Source: Blastocladiella emersonii ATCC 22665 (Eukaryota > Blastocladiomycota > Blastocladiomycetes > Blastocladiales > Blastocladiaceae). Taken from it: a DNA stretch of 64,000 nucleotides. Shown piece after piece: positions 54,343-64,000 of this stretch (position 1 is its first letter; each line of letters opens with the position of its first letter). The DNA lies in NCBI GenBank assembly GCA_025594325.1, contig JANHCV010000005.1, forward strand, positions 461,501 to 525,500, read 5' to 3'. The position numbers were made by a program, and so were the translations under genes. Below the pieces are notes generated by a model. That model was not told where the DNA came from. It worked only from the letters and a program-made list of their open reading frames with translations, and ran no database searches.

Positions 54343-55231
54343 CTACTGGCCCTTACCCTCGTCCTCGGACGAGTCGGACTCTTCCTCTTCGCTCTCATGC
54401 TTAATCCCGAGCCGTTCCGAGAGCGACTGGGGCTTCGGCCCTGCCCGCCCCGCAGCTGGCGCCGCCGCGCGGCGTGGTTCCGGCGCAGGTGGTGCGGGCG
54501 CAGGCGCGCGAGCGGCAGGCGCCCGTGGTGGTGGTGGCGGGAGCGGCGGACTGGTCGCGCGGCGCGCGGTGCTCTGCGGCGACGGGTCGTACAGGCCCTC
54601 CTCGTCGTCCGACAGATCGGTGCCGCGCGAATACGGCGTCGACGCGTCCACGTCCATGTCATCGGCGCCGCCGTTGGTGGTGTGCGTCGCGTGTCCGTTC
54701 GCGGCAGCCGGCGCGGATACAGGCGAAACGGCGCGCCGGTGCGCGTGCCGCAGCGCGATGCGCTCGATGGTGAAGATCTACCCATGACTGCAGGTCAGCA
54801 ACGCGCGCGAGAGGATGGGCGGGAGGGCGAGGCGGCGCACCTGGCTCGCCGGGTCGTAGATCAACACGCATTCCGAGTCGACGGGTTCCGGGTTGCCCGA
54901 GCTCACGTACCGCTCGCGGCTGCCGGTATCGCCCTACATCCACACGCAACCGCGTGAGTTCCCGTCGCGGCAAGTGCGAGAAGGAGCATGCGGCGCACCG
55001 AGGTGACGACGACCGACGCATCCGCCAGCCCGTTCCCGCCCATCTCGAGGTCAATGTCGGCCGGGTTGGTTGCCGGGACTAGAAACCGTGGCCGTCAGCG
55101 TTCCATCCTCGCGACATCGCATCAACCGCCTGCCTACCATCGACGATTTCAACGCCCGGCGCGCCCCGCAGGAACGAGCGCCCGACGGTAAAGGTGAATG
55201 CCCTGCTGGTGGCTTTTCCTTTCTCTGCCAT
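54343..55231 (-). CDS. EAF-type RNA polymerase II elongation factor subunit
   Basis: Four exons (55231-55138, 55078-54999, 54933-54841, 54777-54343; introns 59-65 nt) give 233 aa. The N-terminal 110 aa match the EAF fold: AFTFTVGRSF, ADIDLEMGGNG, then the key strand DSECVLIYDPASQ-IFTIERI (split by an intron), as in the ECVLIFD...F.LERL block of ELL-associated factors. The C-terminal half is acidic and Ser/Pro-rich (DLSDDEEGLYDPSP), like the transactivation tails of EAF1/EAF2. EAF proteins bind ELL and stimulate elongation. GACGCGTC at 54641 lies within the coding exon. Family call made from the strand motif and architecture. Confidence 0.78.
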
Positions 55232-55528
55232 GGAGAGTTGTTGCATCGAGTCCGCCCGCAGCGGAGGTTTGCGGGGACAGGGAGAGAGGACGAGGGGACT
55301 CGAGGAAAACGAAGGCAGGCCGGCGAACGAGAAGAAAAGGGAGACGGTCAGCTGACGAACGTGATGTCTCGCACTCTTCCGCGACGCGTCGCGCACCCGG
55401 TGCGAGACACCGGGGACCGGTTGCCTTGTTCGGCCAAAGCGCTTTTCTCAACGCGACGAGCGCGCGTTGCTTCTCCTCCCTCCCCCTCAAATCATAGAAG
55501 AACTAGATAGATAGACTAGACCGATACC
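55232..55528. promoter_or_regulatory. Bidirectional promoter EAF / secreted protein
   Basis: 297 bp between divergent ATGs with a GACGCGTC palindrome at 55383-55390 within a CG-rich patch and GA-rich stretches. Confidence 0.5.
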
Positions 55529-56248
55529 ATGAAGCTCCTGCCTTTGCTCCTCCTCGCGCTCGCCCTCGCGACCACCGCGCACGCCGCGCCCGCGCGCACG
55601 GGCCCCATTGCGACCAAGTCGGACCCGCCCGTCGTGACCGACCAGTCCCCTCCCCCGGCGCAGCCGCCCGTCGACCAGCTGATCCACTTCAAGTCGTACG
55701 AGTGGCACCGGACGCGGTCGGGCACTCCGCTCATCTCGCTCGACGTGCCGGGCCAGCGCGCCGTCGCGCACGCGCTCGCCGTCTTCACGCTGCACAACGA
55801 CCTCGAGATGGCGCTCGAGGTCAATGCGCTCTCGCTCAATGGCGCGGTCGTCGTGCCCAGCGACAACGCCGCCGTGCCGCTCCCATTCGCCGCCGGCCGC
55901 ATCGACCGCACGCTGCCGCGCATCCTGCCCAAGACCGAGGCCGAGATCGCGGTGCCCGTCAACATCACGTTGCCGCTCGACGCGGGGGCGCCGCTCGTCG
56001 CCGCGATGCGCGTGTGGTGCGCGCCGCCGACGCGCGAGGCGGGCGAGCTCATCAACGACGCCGCGGCGGGAGCGGACCCCGCGGTCCCGGCGCCACCCGG
56101 CTTCGCCACGGTGTGGTCGGGCACCGCGACGCTGACGGCGTACCCGGGTAACTTCCTGGGCATCGACATCCCGCTGGTCCAGGAGAAGCCGATCGCGGGC
56201 GTGCGCCTGACGCTGCCGTGTCCCGCGCTCGTGGATCTGCTGCAGTAA
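55529..56248 (+). CDS. Secreted or cell-surface protein, function unknown
   Basis: Single exon, 239 aa. A clear signal peptide, KLLPLLLLALALATTAHA, with likely cleavage after AHAA. The mature part looks beta-rich with regularly spaced conserved-looking stretches (LIHFKSYEWHRTRSG, AVFTLHNDLEMALEVNALS, EIAVPVNITLPLDAG, WSGTATLTAYPGN), and no transmembrane helix or GPI signal at the end. Four Cys or fewer. Possibly a wall-associated or lectin-like domain; no family recognised. It ends 33 bp from the convergent exportin gene. Confidence 0.75.
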   Translation: MKLLPLLLLALALATTAHAAPARTGPIATKSDPPVVTDQSPPPAQPPVDQLIHFKSYEWHRTRSGTPLISLDVPGQRAVAHALAVFTLHNDLEMALEVNALSLNGAVVVPSDNAAVPLPFAAGRIDRTLPRILPKTEAEIAVPVNITLPLDAGAPLVAAMRVWCAPPTREAGELINDAAAGADPAVPAPPGFATVWSGTATLTAYPGNFLGIDIPLVQEKPIAGVRLTLPCPALVDLLQ

Positions 56249-56281
56249 CCGAGAAAATATATATACCACACTGTGCCGTTT

Positions 56282-59200
56282 TCAAATGGCGTGGTCGAGC
56301 GCGTTGGTCTCGTCAAACAGGTCCCCGAAATCGGGCTCGTCGTCGCCGCCGCCCGCGCCACCGGCGCCGCCCGCCTGCGGCGCGATCATCACCTTATTGA
56401 CCATGGCCACGGCCGTCGACTTCTGGATGCGCCCGGCCTCGCCGACCGCCACGCTCGTGATGTGCGCGAACAGGGACTTGATGGCTCGCTCGCGGTCGCC
56501 CTCGGTGTGCAGCTGCGGCCACGTCTGGTGGAACAGCTACAGTGGTGCAAAAGTGTGAGCTGCCAGCCAGGATCGCGTTCACGGATGTCAGCATACCATG
56601 AGCGCCTGCTGCGGGACACCCTCAGCGGCGAGCATCTGGAGCGTGTCGTTGGCAAACTCGGACGCGAGAAGAATCACAAGCGCGCCGCTGATCATGCCGA
56701 GCACGATATCGTACGCGTCCGCGTGCACCGGGCTCCGCAGCGCGGGGAGGACGCCGCGCACGACAAACGACGCGAGGATCGGGATCCGCGTCGCGCGTGC
56801 TTCCGCCGCGGCCGTACCCGGCGGCGCAAAGTGCGGGAGCAGCGCCTTGATGGTGATCATGGACTTGGTCACGGCGCTGGGCTCGCCCCACTTGCACGCG
56901 GCCGTGAGCAGCGAAAGGACGGCCTCGTGGAGCGTGGCGTCCCCAAACACGGCCTCGGCGAGCCCGTTCTCGACGCGCCGCTTGCGGCCCTGCACGAACC
57001 ACGACGCCAGCATGTCGAGGGCGCCGACGCTCAGCGCGCGGAGCTGCCGGTCGTGGACGATTTCGGCCGACAGCGCCGCACCCGTCCCAGATTCATCCTC
57101 GTCGTCGTCGCTGCCACCGCCCTCCTCCTCCTCGACATCCGCCGCGGTACGCCACTGTCCGTCGGCGCCGGTCGCGAGGGCGTTGGCGGCCCACTCGCGG
57201 TCGAGGCGCGCAATGAGGAACCGGCACAGCGCCGGGATCACGGGGAGCAGGACCGCGGGCCGCGCGGCGTCGGGGCAGTTGGACACGAGCGGCTCGACAA
57301 AGCACCGCAGGACCGCCGTCAGGTGCCGCGACTCGACCGTGTCGAGGTTCGCGAACACGGTGCGGATGATGTGCGCGGCCACGTCCGGGATCTGGTAGAA
57401 GGCCGGCCGCAGCAGGTGGCCCAGCAGCGTGTACGCGTTCGGCTTGAGCTGCTCGACCCACATCTGCACCTTGAGCTTGGCCTTTTCGGCGTCGGCCGTC
57501 GGGGGCGCGGTGGGGTTGGCGGCCGCGGCAGCCGAGTCCTCGGATTCCTTGGCTACAAGATGCGCGCAGTCGTGGTCAGCCGCCATTCACATCCCCCGAA
57601 AGAACAATCGTACTCTGGAGATACGCCGTCTTGATATACACGGGGACGTCCTGGAGCATCTTGACGAGCGGGTTGGTCTGGGCAAGCCCGGGGTCCGTGA
57701 GGGCGTGCGCGCACTGGACGATCTGCATGACGCACGCGGCCACCTGCGGCACGTACACGTCGAGCACGTCCGGGTAGCTACTCGCCGCCGCGCGCTTCAT
57801 GCCGGCGTTGAGCGTGACCATGGGCAGCATGATGCGCGACCGCATCTCGCGGTTCGCAGGGACCGCCGGGTCGCACAGGCGGATGAGCGCCGCGGGGTCG
57901 GGTAGGGCGGCGGCGACGTCGGCGCAGAACCCCGAGAGGATCGGGTCGAACAACGCGCGGGTACGCGCGGCGCGGTCGGCGGGGTTAGGCAGCTGCGCCG
58001 TGTGCAGGATGGCGACGAGTTGGCACTCGACGACGTGGCACACCTCGGGGAGCGGGAGCGCGGTAGCGGCGCGGTGGATCTCGTCGGCGAGCGCGAACAC
58101 GAGGTCGGGGACCGCCGTCGCGATGCGCGCCATCTGCGCGAGCAGCGTGTACCGAGCGCCGCGCGACGGCGTCGAGTACGTGATGATGGTCTCGAGCAGC
58201 GGGAGGAGCAGCTGCATCTCGCCGCCGATCGCGCCGACGCACGCGGACGCCGTGCGCACGAGCGACGCGAGCGTGTCGTCCTGGCGCGCGTCGGCCGCGG
58301 CGCGCACCCGCGTCAGCAGGTGCTGGTACAGCTGCAGCAGCGAGACGGGGTCCTTGAGCAGCTCGCTCGACGACGCCTCGATCATGGCCTGCGCGCCCGC
58401 GACGTGGGTTCCCGCCACGAGTTGCGTCAGCAGCCACTGCGCGCTCTGCATCGGGCTCATGCCCGCGACGAGCTTGACGACCGTCTTGGTGTGCGCCTTG
58501 AGCGACGCCAGCGCGCGGCTGCGCGTCTTGCGGTTCGGGAACTCTTCGTACGGCGGCGGCTACGTCAAAAAGCGTCAGTGAAGATGTCCCGGGGAAACGC
58601 AAACGAAAGTAACGAACCCGCTCGAACGTGAGAATCGCCTTCTCGAGAACGCGCGGCAGCGCGTCGAGGATCGGCTCGGACTGCTTGAGGTACGGGTGCT
58701 TGAGCGCCGTGAGCCAGAACGAGACGATCGACGTGGAGAGGGTGACGGACGGGTGCTGCTGGAGCTCGAGGAGCGCCGAGATGTACTCGGGCATAGCGCG
58801 AGGGAGCCACGCCGTGTTGGTCTTGCCGCACACCTGGCGGGTGCCGACCTCGACGATCGCCTGGACGAGCAGCTTCATGGTGTCGAACGCCTCGGCGTCG
58901 CCCTGGTCGAGCGAGTACAGGCACTGCACGACGGGCGTCACGAGCCCGCCGTCGACAAACGGCTCGAACATGAGCTGCGCCTCGCCGGGCTGCGGGTAGT
59001 TGCGGTGGCACACGAGGAACAGGACCTCGGCCGCGGCGTACCGCAGCGCGGAGGACGAGGCCGCCGCGAGCAGCTGCGCCAGCCCGACGAGCAGGTTCGA
59101 CTGCGCCAGGAGCTCGGACGACACCCACGAGACCATGGTGGCGAGCGCGCGCAGAGCCGCGACGCCCATGTGCACGTCGGCGGGGGTCGCGGCGAACCCG

Positions 59201-60085
59201 GCGCTGACGAACGGCTGCAGCTGGGTCACGGCGACGAGGTACCACCCGAGCCGGCCCTGCTCGCCGGGCACGTACTCGACGACCTTGACGGCGTTGCGGA
59301 ACGGCTGCAGGTCCCGGTGCACCTGCTTGGCGTACGCCTCGTCCGTCAGCACGATCGAGCTCAGCGCCTTCATCAGCACGCGCTTGCGCGACACGACCAC
59401 CTCGTCTGAGAAGTCCACGTCGTAGATGTCCTCGCACAGCGCGGTCAGCGTCATGAACACGAGTTCGCGGTGGATCAGCTACACGACTCGCGCTCGTTAG
59501 CAGCCGGCCTGTCGCACGATAGCGACCCCGCGGTACCGATCCAGTGAACATGCGCGTGAGCAGCGCATTGAGGTCCCACGGCTGCGGCCACTCGCGCTTA
59601 GCGACCTCGACGAGGATGGTGGCGAGCTTGGACTTGATGGGGTTCGAGTCGGACGGCGCGAGCCCCTCGGTGACGAGCTGCTCGAGGCTGCCGACGAACG
59701 CCGAGCCGGCCTCTGGCGGCATCTGCGCCCACTGGTACCGCGCGACGAACTCGAGGCACTTGAGGCCAAAGAAGCGGACCTCGTCCGGGTGACCGGCGCC
59801 CGCGGGCGCCAGCGCCATGCCGACGGCCGGCGCGTCGCCCGACTGGGTCACTTTGTTGAGGTACTACGCCGAAGGCGTGGTTAGGCGGTGCGCAGGCGGG
59901 AGTTGGGTGGAGGACAGTACCTCATAGGTCTGCAGTCGCTCGGCCTGCGAGGCGGTCGGGCTGAGCTGGACCCGGATCGCTTGGATGATTTCGCCCAGGA
60001 CTGGAGGTGCAGACGCGCAGGTCAGCGTGGGCGATGCATTGCTTTAAGTTACATGGTGAGCCAAACCGTTGCCGGGGAGGGTCAT
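56282..60085 (-). CDS. Exportin-5/Msn5-type karyopherin
   Basis: Seven exons (60085-60067, 60000-59921, 59863-59537, 59478-58618, 58559-57614, 57552-56597, 56536-56282; introns 57-66 nt) join to 1147 aa, close to the usual 1200. The start is on a tiny 19-nt exon (MTLPGN). The N-terminal importin-beta-type helices continue into the Xpo1-like domain (HPDEVRFFGLKCLEFVARYQW; IKSKLATILVEVAKREWPQPW), the most conserved segment of exportin-5, then LIHRELVFMTLTALCEDIY. HEAT repeats cover the rest. An acidic loop (DVEEEEGGGSDDDEDE) and a short Gly/acidic C-terminus (GDDEPDFGDLFDE) follow. Animal XPO5 exports pre-miRNA and dsRNA-binding cargo, yeast Msn5 exports phosphoproteins and imports RPA; which applies here is unknown. 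Confidence 0.88.
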
Positions 60086-60204
60086 GGTGGTGAAGGTTGC
60101 TGGATGGAGAGCGGCGACGGTGATCGACGCGGCGAGCGTGATGTGACGCACAAGAACGTTTTGTACAGAATCGTCTATCGCACAGCCAGCCAAAAACTCA
60201 TCGT

Positions 60205-61389
60205 CTACTCCTCCTTGATCTTGAGGTCCTCGACGAGCTCGTCCTTTTCGGGCTCGACGGGGTTCCAGATCGGGCGCCACTTGTCGACGGACTTGATCCA
60301 CGCGACCGACTCGTCGAGGGCCTGGTCAAGGGTGAGCAGCGGGCGGTAGCCGAGGCGCGCCTTGGCCTTGGAGCAGTCGAAGGTGCGGGCCGCCGTGGCG
60401 AGGCGCATGCGGAAGGGCGTGAAGAGGATGTCGATCTTGACGACGGGGCTGATGAGCCACACGAAAAAGGACGCGACGTAGGCGAGCCCCATCATGAGCC
60501 AGCGCGGCAGGTGCACGGACCCGGCGCGGGCGATCCGCGGGTCGGTGGGCGGCAGCAGCTTGTGCATGAGGCGCACGGGGAAGTCCCAGAAGGGGATCGG
60601 GTCGTCGTTGGTGACGAAGAAGGCCTCGCCGTCGACGCCCGAGCCCTTGGCGAGCTTGGCGGCGGCGAGCAGGTGCGCGACGGCCACGTTCTCGACGTAG
60701 GTGAAGTCGAACATGTTCTTGCCGTCGCCGACGACCAGGTGCGACTTGGAGGCGACCACCTCCATCATGCCGGGCAGCTGCTGGCCGTCGCGCGGGCCAA
60801 AGATGCCCGAGGGCCGGACCGCGCACGTCAGCAGCGAGCCGCCGTTGGTCGTGGGCAGGTTGTTGGACTTGAGCACGAGGTCCTCGGCGGCGGCCTTGGT
60901 CTCGGTGTAGGCGTCGAGCGGGGTCTCGCAGTACAGCGCGTCCTCGTTGATGTTGCTCACGTCGGCGCCGTTGAACACGACCGAGGCCGACGACGTATAG
61001 ACGAACTTGGCGACGCCCGCGGCGAGGCACGCCTGGATCAGCGTCTTGGTGCCGTCGACGTTGACGCTCCAGTAGAAGGGGCGGCCGCGGCCGTGCGGCG
61101 GCGACGCCGTGTGAATCACGCAGGTGATGCCGTGCGCCGACAGCGTGCGGACCAGGAACTCGTGGTCGAGCAGCGACCCGATGTGGTACACGACGCCCTC
61201 GCGGTCCGGGAACCGCTGCTGCAGATCCAGCACGTGCACGGGCGCGCGCTTGTCTTCCGGCAGGGCGGCGCGCGCCTCGAGCAGATACTCGACAATGTGC
61301 GAGCCCAGGAAGCCGTCGCCGCCCACGACCAGGACCGTGTCGTCGATGCGGATCTGGCGGACGGCCGCCTTGGCGGGAGGTGCGACCAT
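60205..61389 (-). CDS. ERG26: Sterol-4-alpha-carboxylate 3-dehydrogenase (ERG26-type)
   Basis: Single exon, 394 aa, of the 3-beta-HSD/extended SDR family. The Rossmann motif VVGGDGFLGSHIVEYLL is near residue 20. NAD-binding and catalytic stretches: HTASPPHGRGRPFYWSVNVD, VYTSSASVVFNG (catalytic Ser region), and YTETKAAAE with the YxxxK pair. CAVRPSGIFGPRD and DFTYVENVAVAHLLAA are typical of ERG26/NSDHL. A hydrophobic segment near residue 300 (LAYVASFFVWLISPVVKI) could anchor it to the ER. The enzyme removes the C4 carboxyl group during C4 demethylation in ergosterol synthesis. Plain 3-beta-HSD-like decarboxylases are the nearest alternative. Confidence 0.92.
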   Translation of the reverse strand: MVAPPAKAAVRQIRIDDTVLVVGGDGFLGSHIVEYLLEARAALPEDKRAPVHVLDLQQRFPDREGVVYHIGSLLDHEFLVRTLSAHGITCVIHTASPPHGRGRPFYWSVNVDGTKTLIQACLAAGVAKFVYTSSASVVFNGADVSNINEDALYCETPLDAYTETKAAAEDLVLKSNNLPTTNGGSLLTCAVRPSGIFGPRDGQQLPGMMEVVASKSHLVVGDGKNMFDFTYVENVAVAHLLAAAKLAKGSGVDGEAFFVTNDDPIPFWDFPVRLMHKLLPPTDPRIARAGSVHLPRWLMMGLAYVASFFVWLISPVVKIDILFTPFRMRLATAARTFDCSKAKARLGYRPLLTLDQALDESVAWIKSVDKWRPIWNPVEPEKDELVEDLKIKEE

Positions 61390-61694
61390 GGTGGTGTTGA
61401 TGCGTTGGCTACGTTTACTTTGGGGGCAGGGAAGGGGGAGAGGGAGAGGGAGAGGGGGGGAAGGCAAACGCGACGCCCAGGAAGAGGCGGAGCGCGGCGG
61501 CAGCCGGCCGACGTGTCGCGCACGCGGGTCACGCGACGTCTGGGAACCGCTCCCCTTTCCTGTTCGCCACCGGCTGCGCAAGAAGCAAGGAGCAAACGAC
61601 GCGTCGGCGCGGCCGCCCGCTCTCCCCGAAACCCATCCGCGCAACACACCCCTCCCCGCGCCCACCCCCCTCCCCCCACTCCCCGCACTTCAAC
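61390..61694. promoter_or_regulatory. Bidirectional promoter ERG26 / Aly-REF
   Basis: 305 bp between divergent ATGs. It contains a GGGAGA-type purine repeat (about 61433-61460) and a GACGCGTC palindrome at 61598-61605, nearer the Aly/REF side. A CT/C-rich tract precedes the Aly/REF start. Confidence 0.55.
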
Positions 61695-63631
61695 ATGGAC
61701 GCCCAGGTCAACATGGATCTCGACAGCATCATCGCCGCCAACAAGGCGTCGCGGTCGGCCGGCGCCGGCTCCGGGTCCGGGTCGCGCTCGGGCCGCGGCC
61801 GCCGCGGCGGCAACGGCGGCAACTCCAACGCCAACGACGCGCCCAAGAACTCGGGCCGTGGCGGCGACCGCGAGCGCGACCGCCCCGCGCGCGGCGGCAA
61901 CCGCGACCGCGACGCCCCCTCGTCTGCGCCCGCCCGCTCGGGCCCGCTCACCACCGGCTCCACCAAGATCTCGGTCGCCAACCTCGACCCCAACGTGACC
62001 GAGAGCGACCTCGAGGTGCGTCCTTTTCTTCGTTTCGGGGGAGGTGATTGACTCGATTCGCAGCGGCTGACCCAAATTTCCACCGCCAGCTCCTCTTCAA
62101 CCGCGTCGGCCGCGTCAAGCGCGTCCAGCTCTTCTTCGACCGCAACGGCCGCTCGCAGGGCACGGCCCAGGTCGTGTACGCGTCCAAGCCCGACGCGGCG
62201 GCTGCCATTGCCCAGTACAACGGCGTCACGCTCGACGGTACGCTCGGCTCACGCCGCTAGCTCCCCCTCAACCAACCCATCGACCACCTACCTCGCCTCT
62301 TCCACCGTCGCCGTCATCGTTGCCGCGTCGGGTCTGCCCCAAGGTTTTCCGGTCTCTCCGTCGTGCTGCACCTGCCGCACGCGTCTCGGCCCTCGGTGTC
62401 TCTACACCCGAGCGGTCCTCCTCGTCGTCCACCTGTGCCACTCGCGGTCGATGCGTGGATGTGCGCGCCCCTGCCCGCTCTTCGGAGCCCAGTGCACTGG
62501 CCGCCGCTGCCCGCTGACACCTCACGATCCTTGGCTGGTGGACCTGTGCTCTGGGTCCCGTACGCGGGGCCTCCCCCGTGTGTGGTTCCTGTCCCCGTCT
62601 TCGTCTCCGCTGCCGTACCCGCTTGCTGTCGTTGTTGCCGCGCGCTCGCTGTCGATGCCGGTGGGTCTCCGCCGGGCCGTGGTGCTGGGGGTCACCGGCC
62701 CGCCGCGGAGCTCGACACACGCGCGGTGCTCCTCGCCGTGCTCGCGCGGCTGCGGTCATGGCCTATGGGTCGGGTCGGCGCGAGTGACGAGCGATTCTCG
62801 GGGTCCGTCCTGACGGGTTCGGCGGTCCGGTCGTGGGCCGTCCGGCCTCCCGCTCCGCTGTTCTCGTCACGGACGTGGCCCGTCCTTTGCGTTCCGATTG
62901 GATTGGCGTTCCGGCTCGGCGCGCAGTGTGTTCGACTCGACTCGACTCGGTGATCAAGCTGCGCGTGTGGTGGCCTCGTGTGGACCGCGCGTGCCTCGGT
63001 CAAGTGTCCTCGGCGGTCGACGGCTGCCTCGTGTGGTGGTCCATCATCCCCCTCCCCCCTTTGTCGACTCCACACCTGCGTTTCGTCCATGTACTCATCG
63101 TCCCACCCACGCTCGCCCGTCCTCCATCCCCCCCCCTCGCTCGGTCAACCTCGGTTCCGGTCGTCCCAGGTCGCGCCATGCGCATCGAGCTCGTCGTCGC
63201 TGCCAGCGCCCTCGACAAGACCATCGTGACCGCGGCTGCTCCTGCGTACGCTTCCTGCCTCGATCGCCCACCCCTCGCTCCGATGCTCACGCGCGCGCTC
63301 GTCCTCGTTCAGTCCCCGTCGTGGTGGCGGTGACCGCGACCGCAACAACAACAACAACCGCGACCGCGACTCGCGCCCGGCGCCGTCCGCACCCAAGGAG
63401 GGCAGCGGCCGCCGTCGCACTGGCCGCCCGGGCCGCTCGGGCAAGTCGGCGGACAAGCCCGCCAAGGAGGCGCCCAAGTCGGCCACGGACCTCGACAGCG
63501 AGCTGATGGCGTACATGAGCGGTGCCGCGGTACGTCTCACCTGCTTGAGGGCTCTCGGAGTCTTGGTTGCTCACACTTGCTCTCCCCTTCCTTCGTAGGC
63601 TGCCGGCGGCGACGCCATGCAGACCGACTAA
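61695..63631 (+). CDS. YRA1: Aly/REF (Yra1-type) mRNA export adaptor
   Basis: Five exons (61695-62015, 62090-62237, 63170-63245, 63313-63529, 63599-63631) give 264 aa. N-terminal UAP56-binding-type motif (MDLDSIIAANK), an RGG-rich region, then the RRM: ISVANLDPNVTESDLE (intron), LLFNRVGRVKRVQLFFDRNG, GTAQVVYASKPDAAAAIAQY, NGVTLDG (intron) RAMRIELVVA. The C-terminal Arg/Gly/Asn-rich region is followed by the second UAP56-binding-type motif DLDSELMAYMSG. It bridges TREX/UAP56 and the Mex67/NXF1 receptor in the nucleus. Three introns are 67-74 nt, but intron 2 (62238-63169) is 932 nt and splits the RRM between LDG and R; no exon is expected inside because the flanking residues are contiguous in relatives. 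Confidence 0.93.
62238..63169 (+). promoter_or_regulatory. 932-nt intron 2 of the Aly/REF gene
   Basis: Donor GTACGC and acceptor CCCAG fit the local rules; both joins keep the RRM intact. The interior is C/T- and CG-rich with no coding pattern. Every other intron resolved in the window is 55-78 nt. In budding yeast a single long, inefficiently spliced YRA1 intron mediates autoregulation; a similar role is inferred here. Confidence 0.75.
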
Positions 63632-63918
63632 GCGCGACGACGGCCAAGGAGGCCTCGAACGGCCATGGGTTCCCGCCACGCCGTGCTCCTCGCGCGGTGC
63701 ACCACCACCATCATCCTCAACCAACCTCTATGCAATATCTTTATTCTACACCCTCTCTCGCTCTCGCTCTCCCTTCTCTCGTCGCGCGCGCGGGTCGCGT
63801 CCGCTGTTGGTCCCTGGCCAGTTCGACCTCCCTCCCCCCTCTCCCTCTCCCTGTGGTTTTGACTCGACAATGATATCTTCCGAATGCACATGCACACCCC
63901 CTCCCGCCCTCCCTCACA
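63632..63918. other. Short convergent 3' region
   Basis: 287 bp between the Aly/REF stop and the convergent stop at 63919. CT-rich microsatellite-like sequence at about 63748-63785. Confidence 0.5.
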
Positions 63919-64000
63919 CTACCACTTGAGCTTGAGCGACGCGCCGAAATACGTGCGCAGCGTGTCCTCGGTCACGTCGATGATCCGCGCGCGCACCGTA
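63919..64000 (-). CDS. C-terminus of an unidentified gene (runs off the window)
   Basis: The last 26 codons on the minus strand read ...RARIIDVTEDTLRTYFGASL... and end KLKW before TAG (63921-63919). Codon use fits the neighbouring housekeeping genes. Too short to assign a family. Confidence 0.55.
   Translation of the reverse strand, partial: TVRARIIDVTEDTLRTYFGASLKLKW

Overview
The window is a GC-rich eukaryotic nuclear segment. Its protein-coding genes carry many very short introns (about 55-78 nt, donors mostly GTACGN, acceptors mostly TAG), and the housekeeping genes are fungal/opisthokont in type. The ankyrin-like arrays with Leu-Asp-Trp-Trp repeats and the families of RNI-type LRR proteins recall early-diverging zoosporic fungi, Blastocladiomycota such as Allomyces or Catenaria. 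That placement is inference from protein style, not from a search.

Left accessory block (1-19.3 kb): a broken PIF1-like helicase cut by the window edge; a 4.9 kb gene-poor stretch with a telomere-like repeat; a tRNA-Gly(CCC); and an island of fast-evolving repeat proteins. The island holds three intact paralogous LRR genes (2.2, 9.3 and 16.3 kb, each with one phase-0 intron of 62-64 nt at about the same place), a shrunken fourth copy (18.6 kb), a 75-bp relic of a fifth, and between them a minus-strand locus (11.3-15.7 kb). That locus encodes a helical-bundle protein followed by a protein with about ten LDWW repeats; the two parts are separated only by one TAG codon.

Housekeeping block 1 (19.5-27.7 kb): RAD16 (minus, 8 exons), TAF9 (plus) and symplekin (plus).

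Mobile-element block (28-47 kb): a 2.8 kb element with terminal inverted repeats, subterminal GGATCCA-type repeats and captured host-gene fragments; an 80-bp relative; a fossil helicase; pieces of membrane-protein genes; a truncated and a full-length copy of one Ty3/gypsy-like LTR retroelement (chromodomain at the C-terminus) facing away from each other; and a second PIF1-like helicase copy nearly identical to the one at the left edge. Target-site duplications show that the 761 bp between the two retroelement copies have been inverted, splitting a host membrane-protein gene.

Housekeeping block 2 (47.2-64 kb): NIF3-like, AIM24-like, two unrecognised proteins, an EAF-type elongation factor, a secreted protein, exportin-5/Msn5, ERG26-type sterol dehydrogenase, an Aly/REF (Yra1) mRNA export factor, and the 3' end of a further gene. 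Genes are tightly packed, with 33-120 bp between convergent ends. Several products act in one flow (TAF9 initiation, EAF elongation, symplekin 3' processing, Aly/REF export), though the clustering may be chance. The Aly/REF gene has a 932-nt intron, about fourteen times longer than any other intron resolved here, recalling the autoregulatory YRA1 intron of budding yeast.
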